In this document: positions 1 to 9,223 of the stretch, piece by piece
Layout: each line of letters starts with the position of its first letter
Numbering within the stretch: the first letter of the stretch is position 1
Virus record (IMG/VR): IMGVR_UViG_3300033153_001771
Location: 1 to 23,717 of that record
Direction: 5' to 3' (one strand)
DNA from: a virus
Length of the DNA stretch: 23,717 nucleotides
The notes under the pieces: generated by a model
The model's database searches: none
What the model saw: only the letters and a program-made list of their open reading frames with translations
What the model was told of the DNA's origin: nothing
Program-made: the position numbers and the translations under genes

Positions 1-1042
1 TAATCGAAGTGAATGGCTTTTCTTTTGCTTCAGAGACATACAGTTCGCCCTTAGCTGTAAATTCTACCGGCATTCGACTTTCAAGATATTGTGCGCCTAC
101 CCTATGCGGCATAGCAGCGGTTCTAGCAAGCGAACCAGTTATAGTTCCAATGCCCCTTACAAATAATTTCCCACCAGTGGAAAGAGCCTCTTGGCCTAAA
201 ATTCTTATCACCGCCCTTTGCCCGGCCTTTTTTGTAAATGCGTAAATCCCACGAGTAACCAAAAAGTCAAATACATAACTAGGAAGTTCAATTATACCAG
301 CGACAGCTTGCGCTCCAACAGTCAATCCTCGCTTTTCAAACTTAACATCCCTCAATCGTCTTTCAAGATACTCATCAACAATCTCAAGCATCTCTGCTTT
401 GTATTTTACAACCTCATTATAATCCTCCTCGCTCATTTGCGATTTCCATTCACTTAGCCTAGCAGGTAGTTTGCTGAGTCGGTACGTAGCGAGTTTCACC
501 TTACCTATATCTATGAAGGGAGCGACAATATGAACTCCTGGTATTTTTCCAATTCGTTCCCGCCATGTCAGACTACTAAGAAATTCACCAGCACTAACTC
601 TGTTTAGCCTCTCTGGTGCATATTTAATCCAATCTCTCATGGCCTCTACGCCAATGTACCCACCTGGAACTTCCTGCCCTTCAGGTGGCACATAGTCGAT
701 ACTTTCGAGTTCTGGGGGTTCTGTTACTACTGGTTCAGGCCCAGAAAGCGGCGAGTCTGGGATTTTCGTATCACCAAATAAGAGTTCGTCGTACAAAGCA
801 CGGGCTTCGGGTGTTGAGATAGCCTTAGCGGCAACAACATCAGGTTCTAGATTGTAGTTGCCCCCAGCATCGAAATACTCTTCGGCTTCTTGGAAAGTAA
901 GGCCGCGCTTCATGGAAATGTCATATATTTTGTCCCACTTTTCTTCATCGAAAGCACCACCACCCAAGACCTGAGTTCCAATTTCCGTTCGGTCAAACGG
1001 TTGGGTTGCTGGTTCTCCAATAGTTGATGGGTCAAATGGCAT
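1..1042 (-). CDS. Large virion protein, N-terminal part (probable ejection/internal core protein)
   Basis: An open frame runs from an ATG at 1042 down to base 1 without a stop, so 347 residues of the N-terminus are present and the C-terminus lies outside the window. The start overlaps the stop of the preceding gene as TAATG. The first 120 residues are acidic and proline-rich; residues from about 190 onward are helical, charged and then moderately hydrophobic (around GLTVGAQAVAGIIELPSYVF). No catalytic motif is visible in this part. Its place as the last gene after gp13-like and gp14-like proteins is where T7-like phages encode the large internal virion proteins (gp15/gp16) that are ejected to span the cell envelope. 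The role is inferred from position only; a large polyvalent protein is an alternative. Confidence 0.75.
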   Translation of the reverse strand, partial: MPFDPSTIGEPATQPFDRTEIGTQVLGGGAFDEEKWDKIYDISMKRGLTFQEAEEYFDAGGNYNLEPDVVAAKAISTPEARALYDELLFGDTKIPDSPLSGPEPVVTEPPELESIDYVPPEGQEVPGGYIGVEAMRDWIKYAPERLNRVSAGEFLSSLTWRERIGKIPGVHIVAPFIDIGKVKLATYRLSKLPARLSEWKSQMSEEDYNEVVKYKAEMLEIVDEYLERRLRDVKFEKRGLTVGAQAVAGIIELPSYVFDFLVTRGIYAFTKKAGQRAVIRILGQEALSTGGKLFVRGIGTITGSLARTAAMPHRVGAQYLESRMPVEFTAKGELYVSEAKEKPFTSI

Positions 1043-2505
1043 TATATTCTCTTGGCGCCTTCTTTAATGGCTATATCTACTTTGTCTGGCCTAATATCCC
1101 ACACCGTGCCGTCAGGGAATCTCATTCTGACCGGGCCGGGGCCAACTATAGGCTTCGGCTTGTTTCTTGGCGTAAACGCTAGACCAAGTTGTTCTTTAGA
1201 CATATTCTTAACATCTTCCTTTAGACCTTCCGCAAACAGGAACGCTTGTTTTCTAGTCCACGTCGGGTTCGCTTCAATGCCTTCAGCCAACCTTTCTTCG
1301 TATATACGAATACGCCTTTGCCCAGTTGGAGTTTCGCTGTATCTGGCCTTCATCATTGCCCTTAGTCCATTAGCAACTTCCATATTATTTGCAAAGCCCT
1401 CTCGCTTGAACTCTCTTACCATCAAGTTGTACTGCCTTGCGGAAGCCTTGCCACGAGGACCAAAGTCGCCATTCATCTTTGCCTGCCTCATCTCTGCCAA
1501 TAATGTAGAGTCCAGCCTTCCAGTACGCTTCATGGAATCAAGCCTTTCCCTGAAACTTGTTATCAAAGTATCGTTGATTTCTCCTTCGCCTTTATACCAT
1601 CGCAACAGATACTTTTCCCAAGATAATTTATCTTTTCCAGTTAGATTACTAGCCATGATTTTATCATTTAATGCTTCATGGGCTACCCTCAATTCGTTCG
1701 CCATTAAATCCTTGGCATCCAAGGCAAGCATTTCCTGAGTCAATTCCTCTATAAACTTGTCCTTAACGTCAACATATTGTTTCTTGGCTAAGGTCTTCAT
1801 TTCAGTTTTATATTTAAGCTGGTCTTGGTTAAGCGGGGTCTTCTTATTTAACTCATCCAGCTCCTCGGAAAGCACCTTAATGGCTTCAAGGTCTCCGTTT
1901 CCGGCTGCAATGCCAAACTGCGTCAGAAGTGAATTAGTATCAAACTGTTCTATCTTATACTTCTCTTCTTCAGGTGTAATTATCCCAACAGCAGCAGTTT
2001 TCCGCGTTAAAGCAATAAAGCCTTCCTTGTCTCCCTCTTTAAGAAACTCTGTTTCATTTATTTTTGTTTCTGCTTCTATTCTTTTGATACGGATTTTATT
2101 AGTAATAGCACGTGCCTGAATCTCTGTTGCGGGAAGAAAAGCATTTTTGAATATCTCTAACTGATTGTCAACGCCATGCCGTCCAGTTGAAACAGCCCCT
2201 ACGTCCTTAAGAAAAGTGGCCTCTAACTCTTTTGCACCCTCTGGGTCTTGCATAGTCTGCAAAGCCTCTAAATACGAATTGCGAAGCTCCTTTATTTTCC
2301 TCTGCCCATTTGATAACGCGAGGGCATCTTCTGCGGCGGTTAGCTTTTCAGATAAGGCAAGGCCAATCTTCGAAATATTTGCGCCCGCTTGGGTCATGGC
2401 TCTAGCAACTTGACCCGCACCTATATCTGTATCTAATTGCGCAGGAACACTTGTCCCTCTGCCAGAAGGTTGTGTCGTACTACGTACTATTGGAAATCTT
2501 GGCAT
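1042..2505 (-). CDS. Helical internal virion protein-like, 487 aa
   Basis: This encodes 487 residues rich in Lys, Glu, Ala and Leu, predicted by eye to be almost entirely helical with coiled-coil stretches. It has no signal peptide and no membrane segment. The N-terminus is polar and unstructured (TTQPSGRGTSVPAQ) and is followed by a helical block beginning near residue 30. I do not recognise a named family. It lies 26 bases downstream of the gp14-like gene and overlaps the start of the large terminal gene as TAATG. That is the position of T7 gp15, so a structural ejection protein is the likely role; this is inference from context and composition. The ribosome site is a distant AAGGAAAG before the ATG. 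Confidence 0.8.
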   Translation of the reverse strand: MPRFPIVRSTTQPSGRGTSVPAQLDTDIGAGQVARAMTQAGANISKIGLALSEKLTAAEDALALSNGQRKIKELRNSYLEALQTMQDPEGAKELEATFLKDVGAVSTGRHGVDNQLEIFKNAFLPATEIQARAITNKIRIKRIEAETKINETEFLKEGDKEGFIALTRKTAAVGIITPEEEKYKIEQFDTNSLLTQFGIAAGNGDLEAIKVLSEELDELNKKTPLNQDQLKYKTEMKTLAKKQYVDVKDKFIEELTQEMLALDAKDLMANELRVAHEALNDKIMASNLTGKDKLSWEKYLLRWYKGEGEINDTLITSFRERLDSMKRTGRLDSTLLAEMRQAKMNGDFGPRGKASARQYNLMVREFKREGFANNMEVANGLRAMMKARYSETPTGQRRIRIYEERLAEGIEANPTWTRKQAFLFAEGLKEDVKNMSKEQLGLAFTPRNKPKPIVGPGPVRMRFPDGTVWDIRPDKVDIAIKEGAKRI

Positions 2506-2531
2506 ATTACTTTTTACTTTCCTTTGCTGGC

Positions 2532-3068
2532 TCAGTCATCGTCACCGCCACCGCCAAGCCTTGAGCCAGCTAACCCAATCTGACCAAAGCCAGTCAATAA
2601 TGTAGAACCTGCACCAATCATACCAGCCTTATAAGCGGCACTTCCTCTCATGCCATATATACTGGCCTGAGCAGAGTGAATGCTGGACTGGCTTCTTGCT
2701 CGCTGGGCACTTACCCGGCCTTCGTAGCCTATCATAAGGTTTTCAAGTTCCATCTCCGCAGCCTGTTCAGCCTCTAAGAGTAATGCCGTACCAGCACCAG
2801 GAACAGCGCCAGAAGCACCAATCTTAGCTAAGAGACTACTCTTAATCCTTGCTGCCTCTTTTGCCTGTCTTCGCTGCTTGAACTGGGTAGCGGCTTCTAT
2901 ACTCTGTGCTTCACGTTCCGCAACTGCGGCATTGTATTCTGCTACAGACTGCTGAGCCTGCGCCTGAGCTTTCGCGGCTCTCCCAGCCTGTATTTGACCT
3001 ACAGCCGCAAGACCAGTTCCAGCGGCGGCAACACCAAGAGCAGCTATTGCTATTGTCGTGGGAGCCAT
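2532..3068 (-). CDS. gp14-like internal virion protein, 178 aa
   Basis: This 178-residue protein has a hydrophobic Ala/Gly-rich N-terminal segment (residues about 5-28, IAIAALGVAAAGTGLAAVG). A long Ala/Gln/Glu-rich helical middle (about 30-130) follows, and the Gly-rich C-terminal part ends in GGGG and three Asp. This layout is typical of T7 gp14-type internal virion protein B of podoviruses, which forms a pore in the outer membrane during DNA ejection. The start overlaps the stop of the gp13-like gene as TAATG. The call rests on the composition pattern plus the gp13-gp14 gene order; primary sequence conservation in this family is low. Confidence 0.75.
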   Translation of the reverse strand: MAPTTIAIAALGVAAAGTGLAAVGQIQAGRAAKAQAQAQQSVAEYNAAVAEREAQSIEAATQFKQRRQAKEAARIKSSLLAKIGASGAVPGAGTALLLEAEQAAEMELENLMIGYEGRVSAQRARSQSSIHSAQASIYGMRGSAAYKAGMIGAGSTLLTGFGQIGLAGSRLGGGGDDD

Positions 3069-3481
3069 TATCCTAACCTCACATACATATATGCTGGTTT
3101 ACCTTCTTTAGTCCATCGGAGCATTATACTCTCCTGACTAAAACCTAAATGCTCAACTGTGTTTATAGCCTCTACAAAGTCACACTCTACAGCAGCCATT
3201 AATCTCTTAATTCCGTGGTCTTTCATCATAATAGCTAACCACTCTTTCATTGTACGATATACTTTTCTTATATTATCTTTTGCATGTTCACTAAGGTCAA
3301 CCCACGCCCACGCAACTGTGGGTGTCACTATCTTCATTCCGCCAACGGCGAGAAGCTTTCCGCCATGCTCTAAAGCATATACGTAATCCAACATTTCCGG
3401 CTGTTCCTTAAAACAACCTCTAGATATAGTATGGTCTGCCATATACTCCAAATCAGATTGTATTGCTTCTCGAAACTTCAA
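3068..3481 (-). CDS. GNAT-fold protein, T7 gp13-like internal virion protein
   Basis: This protein has 137 residues. The N-terminus (MKFREAIQSDLEYMADH) and the segments KLLAVGGMKIV, a helix around KVYRTMKEWL and the C-terminal HLGFSQESIMLRW follow the beta-alpha layout of N-acetyltransferase (GNAT) folds. Small GNAT-like proteins of this length next to gp14 homologues are the gp13-type proteins of T7-like phages. The canonical acetyl-CoA loop (Q/RxxGxG/A) is not evident, so enzymatic activity is doubtful. The start is a TTG at 3481 overlapping the tail-fibre stop (TTGA), with a good GGAG eight bases upstream; the first ATG in frame comes only at codon 14. The gene is coupled to its upstream neighbour. 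Confidence 0.75.
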   Translation of the reverse strand: MKFREAIQSDLEYMADHTISRGCFKEQPEMLDYVYALEHGGKLLAVGGMKIVTPTVAWAWVDLSEHAKDNIRKVYRTMKEWLAIMMKDHGIKRLMAAVECDFVEAINTVEHLGFSQESIMLRWTKEGKPAYMYVRLG

Positions 3482-4761
3482 ACTGCTATCTCCGTAATTG
3501 TTATACTAGACGCACACACGCCACCATATCTCCGGTTTGTTCCTGACCCATTAAAAGTAATTGTTCCACTTGCCCCTCCAATGCGAATCCTGAAAGTTGT
3601 GGAATCAGTTGTACCAGCTTCCATGTAATGCCTCAAAACAATAGTTTCTGGTGAATTGGCAGTTGTATACTGACCCGTCGCTGCTAGAGCGGCAGCAGTA
3701 GCATCTTGGAAAAGCGCCACTGTAGTAATATCGTTTGTATCGACACAACAATGAACAATAGCTTCTATCATAAGCTTGTTTGCAGATGCGGCGGGCTTAA
3801 TTGCACGAGTCAGCACTTCCAAACCATCACCAATATCTGGTATATCATCACTATAGGCTATATTAGAAGCACTGTCATTAACTGCCGTAATTGTAGTATT
3901 CACAATTTTTACTATTGAACCAGCAGCATCAATAGAGTCGTCTACATACTTTTTGTTTGCTACTTCATAATCTGCGTCGGGAACATCAGAAGGGGTGATT
4001 GGGAAAACATCAAAGGTATTTTCAGCAGTAAAAGTATTCTCTGCATCCAAGATAGCCGCAGTAGCCACTTCTGTATCGACGTATGTCTTTGTTGCTTTTT
4101 GTGTCGCTACCACAGTATCAGAATTAGCGTCAAGGGTACCGTCGGTATCAATGTTAAGCGTTGCGACATCTCCCAACGCAAGGGTTGTTCTTGCGGCGGC
4201 AGCATTGGCAGCTTCGGCCAATGCCGTTCCAGTAGCAGTCATGGTTACGTCGCCAGGATCAACTGCCGTAGCTGCGGTTGGCACACCAGCCGAGTTAAAC
4301 AATAGGTACTTACTGGCTCTATCAGCTGCACTTGGAAGGACAAGTGAGTTCGTGGCCGTACTATCACAATCTGGCATACGGACGCATCTGTCCAGGCCGT
4401 CCTTATTCTCTATGGCCAACTTTGTTACCTTGTCCAAAGCATCTTCAATGTTCTCGGCACTAAATGCACCACCATCTTCAAGGTCTAAAGTCTGAGTCCT
4501 TGGGGTTTTGCGGATGATATGAATATATTTATCGGCGGATACAAATGGGTCAACCGTTAGAATACTGCCACCGTCTTCCCCATTGTTTGTGACAACATAA
4601 TGCGTTGTTTCCGTAAGAGTTTCTTCAACACCAGTAGTCGTTACTATTGTCTTAACCACAATATCGCTATTGGAGACTATAGGGAACGTAAAAGCCACAG
4701 TCTGTTCCTCGCCAGTGCCAATTGTTCCTGTGGTTCTGTTCGTTTGATTAGATACAGTCAT
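3478..4761 (-). CDS. Tail fibre protein with T7 gp17-like N-terminal domain, 427 aa
   Basis: Residues 1 to about 125 match the layout of the T7 gp17 N-terminal, tail-binding domain. There is a short start, then VAFTFPIVSNSDIVVKTI, a THYVV strand, a SADKYIHIIRKT strand, and a helix (NIEDALDKVTKLAIENKDGLDR). The middle is an Ala/Thr/Asp-rich shaft with repeated NTFTAENTF and KKYVDDSID elements. The C-terminal 140 residues are beta-rich (LMIEAIVHCCVDTND, FRIRIGGASGTITF) and probably form the receptor-binding or trimerisation head. It sits between tail tubular B and the gp13-like gene, whereas T7 places its fibre gene after gp16. A good GGAAGGTGA ribosome site precedes the ATG. The attachment role is well supported; the host receptor is unknown. 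Confidence 0.88.
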   Translation of the reverse strand: MTVSNQTNRTTGTIGTGEEQTVAFTFPIVSNSDIVVKTIVTTTGVEETLTETTHYVVTNNGEDGGSILTVDPFVSADKYIHIIRKTPRTQTLDLEDGGAFSAENIEDALDKVTKLAIENKDGLDRCVRMPDCDSTATNSLVLPSAADRASKYLLFNSAGVPTAATAVDPGDVTMTATGTALAEAANAAAARTTLALGDVATLNIDTDGTLDANSDTVVATQKATKTYVDTEVATAAILDAENTFTAENTFDVFPITPSDVPDADYEVANKKYVDDSIDAAGSIVKIVNTTITAVNDSASNIAYSDDIPDIGDGLEVLTRAIKPAASANKLMIEAIVHCCVDTNDITTVALFQDATAAALAATGQYTTANSPETIVLRHYMEAGTTDSTTFRIRIGGASGTITFNGSGTNRRYGGVCASSITITEIAV

Positions 4762-4765
4762 TGTA

Positions 4766-7030
4766 TCACCTTCCAGTTATATCTGTTCTTGGTATAATTG
4801 CTCTTATAGTACATGGCTCTGGGCCACTCCCTGAAATTAAAATTGATTCGTCGTTACTAAACCCACCGTCAAAGTTTACTATCTTATCGCCAGTGAACAT
4901 CGCCGGAGGGTCACCATATACTTCTGTTGTGCGCCAGTTAATATCAAACAAGTTATCAGTATCTACACCATACTTTGTATTAAACGTATTAACAAAGGAC
5001 AAAACTAATTCCGGTACTCGCCTTATTGTACCCCTAATAGAACCTTCCTGTGCGTTAATATCCAATATCATTGGTTTTAATTTGTAAGTGTTCGATAACC
5101 CAATAGACGCTTTTACTACCTCGGTATCAATAGTAACTTCACCGCCAACCACAGTCTCGTCATCATATACTGCACCGTCACCTAAGATTTTAACTGTCTC
5201 GCCTTCCAGGTGGTCTAGGCCAGAGAATGTACTTTTCGCAGCGCCAGAATAAGTTATTCCACAATCCACAAAGTAAGCGTCAGATTGGGTAGAGAAAGTT
5301 CTACTGCCAAATCTCTCTACATAAACTACATCTGAACCATTTATTGTCCTGTTTACTGTCAGCCAAACCTCATCCTCGTCGTCGCCTGGAATCACCGCTA
5401 CAGACTCAACAGTAGCGCCTGTCTGTAATGGATGCTTCGACCATGCCACAACGTTCTGGTCACGCTCGTAAGACATAGACAGTAACATGCCATCGCTACG
5501 CACCGCCCAGAGAATAGAATCCGGACTCTTCTGATATGCAATATGTGTTATACCACCAAGAGTAATGTGTTCTGCAAGTGAAGTTAAGTCTGGAGCAGTA
5601 TATCTATCCTCCTGAGAGTTGTATGTAAGTTCTCGAATCTTTCGGCCTACATAATCTACAAAAAGAATTACCTCTCTGGCACGTAACGCCTGAATTGCCG
5701 CACTACCATTTGTTGTCTGCATTCTTGCCGCATAATTAGTCGGGGTAAGCGGTTCGTAAAACTTAGTAGAGTTTACAGCCCATTCATCACCTGAAGTACC
5801 TACAACAATAGCTTGTAAGGCGTCTATCCACTGAATTATATTTGTTGTAGTTAATACTATCGAGAACGAATCTGCGTCATTAACTCCTTCGTCAAAGTTT
5901 TCATAATCGTCTGTCTTACTGAGCCATAAAGTTTGTGGGTCATTGTCCGTTCCGCCGTAAACAGTACGTCCTTCAAAGAACGTGAACGCTCTCGGATAAC
6001 CTCTTACTCCAGACCATGCACCTTCATGCCACTTGGCCGTAGAATCGGTTGACTCCAATTCCTTCACAACCTTTATCGCTGCTTCAGTAGCAGAGTTAAT
6101 AGCAGTTATTCTTACAATGCCTTCTTTTGTGGCTTCTTGAACTGAAATGTTTGCTTTTACCGTCCCGCTGGTATATTCAGATACCCGTATCCGATACCGA
6201 ACATTATCTTCCGTTTCCGTTTCCGCCAAAGAAACATTATTCTCATTTCGATCATAGGTGCGATACGGTTCCCAATCGGTATTGCCTATATTCCGCTCAA
6301 GGACAACCGTCCCGACCCATGTACCTTCAGTAACAAAATCAAAAGCACCTTTCACGTCGATTGCATCACTTGTGTCTATTGCAGCAGTAGATATAGAAAC
6401 CTTTGTCGTTTCACGTGGATGGACTAATTTGAACAAAGCCCCAACATGTCCAGGCTGAAAAGTAAAAGCAGCTACACCTGCGGTAAGTGTCCCTACGGCG
6501 TTAACAGCAGTAACGCTAGACTTCATGGTAACGCCATCTTCTTCAGCCAAATCATTGCGGACAAGAAACGGTCCATTTGTAAATACAATATCATCCAGTG
6601 AAAATTCGGTTGCCGAGGTTCTCGTAAGCTTTTTCGGCTTATAGTCTGGATGCAGTATCCACATTGTATCGCCCTGCTGCTTAACTGTAAGGGCTGGAAG
6701 GTCATCCTTGTCGTAATCGCTTGCCACCTCAACTGGCACCGCGCCGTCAAGCAGAATAGAACCGTCGTAATAGAATCGAATATATTCATGTCCAAACTCA
6801 CACATGTATGCGATTTCAGACGAATAAATAAACGGAATCAATCTGGTTCCAGTGCCAAGCTTTGTTTTATAGATGTACTTTGTGCCCGGCCTTCTTGTGG
6901 ATGGTCCGTAAATCAGGGGAATCATGTTCTCTAAAGTTCTGCACCCGCTCTTGTACTTTTCAATATCAGAGCGAACATCTATTAAAGAGCTTAACTCACC
7001 GCCATTAAAATTTATAATCGGTATATTCAT
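4766..7030 (-). CDS. Tail tubular protein B (T7 gp12-like), 754 aa
   Basis: The 754-residue length and the N-terminal signature (NFNGGELSSLIDVRSDIEKY, then GCRTLENMIPL and GPSTRRPGTKYI) are hallmarks of the podovirus tail nozzle protein gp12. Further typical segments are RLIPFIYSSEIAYMCEFG, QQGDTMWILHPDYKPKKL, the AFTFFEGRTVYGGTDNDPQTLWLS stretch and a long beta-propeller-like C-terminal region. It forms the distal tail tube on which the fibres sit. The ATG overlaps the stop of tail tubular A as ATGA, and no separate ribosome site is seen, so translation is probably coupled. The next gene, the tail fibre, begins four bases further on. Confidence 0.95.
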   Translation of the reverse strand: MNIPIINFNGGELSSLIDVRSDIEKYKSGCRTLENMIPLIYGPSTRRPGTKYIYKTKLGTGTRLIPFIYSSEIAYMCEFGHEYIRFYYDGSILLDGAVPVEVASDYDKDDLPALTVKQQGDTMWILHPDYKPKKLTRTSATEFSLDDIVFTNGPFLVRNDLAEEDGVTMKSSVTAVNAVGTLTAGVAAFTFQPGHVGALFKLVHPRETTKVSISTAAIDTSDAIDVKGAFDFVTEGTWVGTVVLERNIGNTDWEPYRTYDRNENNVSLAETETEDNVRYRIRVSEYTSGTVKANISVQEATKEGIVRITAINSATEAAIKVVKELESTDSTAKWHEGAWSGVRGYPRAFTFFEGRTVYGGTDNDPQTLWLSKTDDYENFDEGVNDADSFSIVLTTTNIIQWIDALQAIVVGTSGDEWAVNSTKFYEPLTPTNYAARMQTTNGSAAIQALRAREVILFVDYVGRKIRELTYNSQEDRYTAPDLTSLAEHITLGGITHIAYQKSPDSILWAVRSDGMLLSMSYERDQNVVAWSKHPLQTGATVESVAVIPGDDEDEVWLTVNRTINGSDVVYVERFGSRTFSTQSDAYFVDCGITYSGAAKSTFSGLDHLEGETVKILGDGAVYDDETVVGGEVTIDTEVVKASIGLSNTYKLKPMILDINAQEGSIRGTIRRVPELVLSFVNTFNTKYGVDTDNLFDINWRTTEVYGDPPAMFTGDKIVNFDGGFSNDESILISGSGPEPCTIRAIIPRTDITGR

Positions 7031-7632
7031 TCAAAGTATGAGTTTATTTTACTCGCGTCCCTATTGAAAGAGTAAGCGCTAATCCATGTTGACATGCTAT
7101 TCCTTCCTATGGTATTTGTCTCCTGCCTGGTAACTGTTCTTACAGTTCTGATAAGTTCTCTGAACTCGTCTTTTAATTCCTTTGACAACACCTTATCCTG
7201 CGATATTGCCATTGATAACTTAATAGCTAACTGCAATACAAGAGCTTCAACAAAAAGAGCGTCAAACTTAGTGGGATCAGTGACCTTCTTAACGTACACA
7301 ATTTCTGCCGAACTATCGTCTGTTAAAAGTTTTTCGCCTTCAATCTTAAAAGTTGACCACGTATTGTAAAGCGAAACCAATCGCATGAAATCTGCTGGTA
7401 AATCAAACTGATTGTCATATTCAAAATCGGGGGCGGAAGCATCTTCTGATAAAGTAGCCCTCGCCTTCGCAAAAGACCACGAGTTACTTCTGAGTAAAGC
7501 GTCTCTTGTCTGTTCGTAAAATGTCCTGCACCAAATCGCTTCAGGCGTAGTGTCAGTATCTATATCATTGATTCTCTTACTACCAACCTTAGCTAAAGCA
7601 AGGTTGCAAATCTTAGTTTCAGAGAGTGCCAT
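7027..7632 (-). CDS. Tail tubular protein A (T7 gp11-like), 201 aa
   Basis: This 201-residue protein begins MALSETKICNLALAKVGSKR and continues with WCRTFYEQTRDALLRSNSWSFAKARATL. That is the conserved signature of gp11-type tail tube gatekeepers, which bridge the portal and the nozzle. A second typical element is the YDNQFDLPADFMRLVSLYN motif. Length matches the family. It overlaps the stop of the 72-residue membrane protein as TAATG upstream and overlaps tail tubular B as ATGA downstream, so three genes are translationally linked. Confidence 0.95.
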   Translation of the reverse strand: MALSETKICNLALAKVGSKRINDIDTDTTPEAIWCRTFYEQTRDALLRSNSWSFAKARATLSEDASAPDFEYDNQFDLPADFMRLVSLYNTWSTFKIEGEKLLTDDSSAEIVYVKKVTDPTKFDALFVEALVLQLAIKLSMAISQDKVLSKELKDEFRELIRTVRTVTRQETNTIGRNSMSTWISAYSFNRDASKINSYFE

Positions 7633-7850
7633 TATTTAATTCCCTTAAAAAAATAAATCAACAAACCGACAGTGACAGAGATTGCACCACCAATTAAACC
7701 CCACACGCCACTTTTTACTTTTAGCATGGCTATATCAACTCTAAGTTTACTTACTTCGCTCTTTACGCTCTCTTGCCCGTCGCTCAATCTCTCAAGCTCT
7801 GACAATACGTGTCTAGACCATTCAAACCATCCATTCTTCTGTTCACTCAT
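7632..7850 (-). CDS. Small C-terminal membrane protein, XhlA/holin-like
   Basis: This has 72 residues. The N-terminal two thirds form an amphipathic helix or short coiled coil (residues about 12-45, LSELERLSDGQESVKSEVSK). One hydrophobic segment follows at about 49-67 (VWGLIGGAISVTVGLLIYFF), with a basic tail. This topology resembles haemolysin XhlA-type and some phage holin-associated proteins. It lies inside the structural operon between the beta-helix-like gene and tail tubular A, with ATGA and TAATG overlaps on either side. Its role could be lysis or a virion membrane protein; sequence alone does not decide. Confidence 0.7.
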   Translation of the reverse strand: MSEQKNGWFEWSRHVLSELERLSDGQESVKSEVSKLRVDIAMLKVKSGVWGLIGGAISVTVGLLIYFFKGIK

Positions 7851-9223
7851 ATTCCTATTCCTGTCAATGCCATGCTATTTGGCGGTGTATATTTATCAAA
7901 TGTGTAGTTTTCGTGAGCGTCTCCACCCATATCAGTTAAATTGTGACAGTGGATGAGAACTCCGGGGTCCACGTCGGCATTTGTAATACCACCAGTCCCT
8001 AGTCCTTCAATATGTACTACGTTATCTGCCGTAGCAGAAGCTATAATGTTATCTAAGTCTATCGTGCCAGAACATTGTAAGTAACAGTTCTCCAGATAGA
8101 TTTTATTTCCAGAATTTGCTGCGTTGCCTTTTGCTAAACTTGCTATACTATGTGCGGCACCACCACATTTTATTATTCCAGCCCCAGTATTCGCTCCTGG
8201 TTGACCAAGCACTAAATCCCCGACATTCCTAAAGGCGAAACCATTCATATCAAGCGTCATTATATCACCTGCACTTTGGCCTTGAATATGAAGCATCCCA
8301 CCATTAGTATTTATGTTTGCATCCATCGTTAAAGTGCCAACCCCTAAATGCAAAAATCTCAATGTTTTATTTTGCAGAATTATATCATTTCCAGGTGAAC
8401 TTGTTACGCTCTCTGTTTCAAGATTACTATTAATCACCGCATCAATAACATCCCACCAACCAGCAGCATTTGCCCTTGTCTTAAGATAAAAGTCGCCACC
8501 AGTAAGCGTAGCATCATCAGCTGCAATAAAGTTCCGAATCCATAAATTATCTACTAACGTACATTCGACACCGTCGCCCAATTCAAAAGTTGGAATAAAA
8601 GTTGCCCTATTATCATTTTCGGCATTTCCATCTGCTGTCATCTTTATTGTGCCAATATCAGTCCACACTATCGTGCCCGAGTTTAATATATCACCAGCAA
8701 AATCGCCGCCAAATCCGCCACCGCTAAAAGAGGTTGCCGCTTGCAGGTCGAGCGAACTTCCAATCATTTTATTTGCAGCATTAACAGCTCCTGCGGAATT
8801 TACTACAATTTTCCCAGCGTTTATGCCAAAACATGCAATTGTACTTACCCCATCTAATAATAATTCAACGCCATCAGGAATATGTGTGGCAGTTGCGCTA
8901 CCACCAGTTTCAACTTGGAACGTTCCAGACACAGCTATTATTGCACCAGTCAAACCAGTAATGCTGCCATCATAGATCATGTTCCCATCTACATCGATAT
9001 CATTTGTTCCCATTGAAAGTGTACCTGTGTAGCCAGTCATATTCAGCAAAGCTAATGCGGCGGTGTCTTCGTCTACCGTGCAATCGACGGCGTTGTTAAA
9101 GATAACTGAATCACCGTCCTCTGGTACCCTATCTTCCTCATCTGTGGTTGACCAGTTCCCGTCATCGCTCCAATTAAATGGCGCTCCAGCGTCACCAGTC
9201 CATGTGCAAGTTTGTGCAGCCAT
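7847..9223 (-). CDS. Beta-helix-like virion or adhesion protein, 458 aa
   Basis: The N-terminus reads TCTWTGDAGAPFNWSDDGNW followed by a PEDGDSVIFN element. This is the motif seen at the start of many repetitive, parallel beta-helix surface proteins. The rest consists of short Gly/Asn/Asp-punctuated strands with repeating spacing (GTLSMGTNDIDVDGNMIYDG, GTFQVETGGSATA, GTLTMDANINTNGGMLHIQG), consistent with a beta-helix. There are no catalytic motifs or membrane segments. The gene lies in the capsid-tail cassette and is coupled by TAATG and ATGA overlaps. A receptor-binding, decoration or polysaccharide-binding role is inference; it could also be a lyase lacking obvious residues. Confidence 0.75.
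   Translation of the reverse strand: MAAQTCTWTGDAGAPFNWSDDGNWSTTDEEDRVPEDGDSVIFNNAVDCTVDEDTAALALLNMTGYTGTLSMGTNDIDVDGNMIYDGSITGLTGAIIAVSGTFQVETGGSATATHIPDGVELLLDGVSTIACFGINAGKIVVNSAGAVNAANKMIGSSLDLQAATSFSGGGFGGDFAGDILNSGTIVWTDIGTIKMTADGNAENDNRATFIPTFELGDGVECTLVDNLWIRNFIAADDATLTGGDFYLKTRANAAGWWDVIDAVINSNLETESVTSSPGNDIILQNKTLRFLHLGVGTLTMDANINTNGGMLHIQGQSAGDIMTLDMNGFAFRNVGDLVLGQPGANTGAGIIKCGGAAHSIASLAKGNAANSGNKIYLENCYLQCSGTIDLDNIIASATADNVVHIEGLGTGGITNADVDPGVLIHCHNLTDMGGDAHENYTFDKYTPPNSMALTGIGI

Noticed and set aside
1052-2413. Three plus-strand open frames (228, 120 and 82 codons) opposite the 487-residue gene
   Set aside because: They run antisense to a well-formed gene within a consistent operon; their Ser/Leu-rich content is typical of shadow frames.
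3995-4495. 166-codon plus-strand frame opposite the tail fibre gene
   Set aside because: It lies opposite the Ala/Thr-rich shaft of the fibre, has no ribosome site, and its composition mirrors the GCA/GCT-rich complement.
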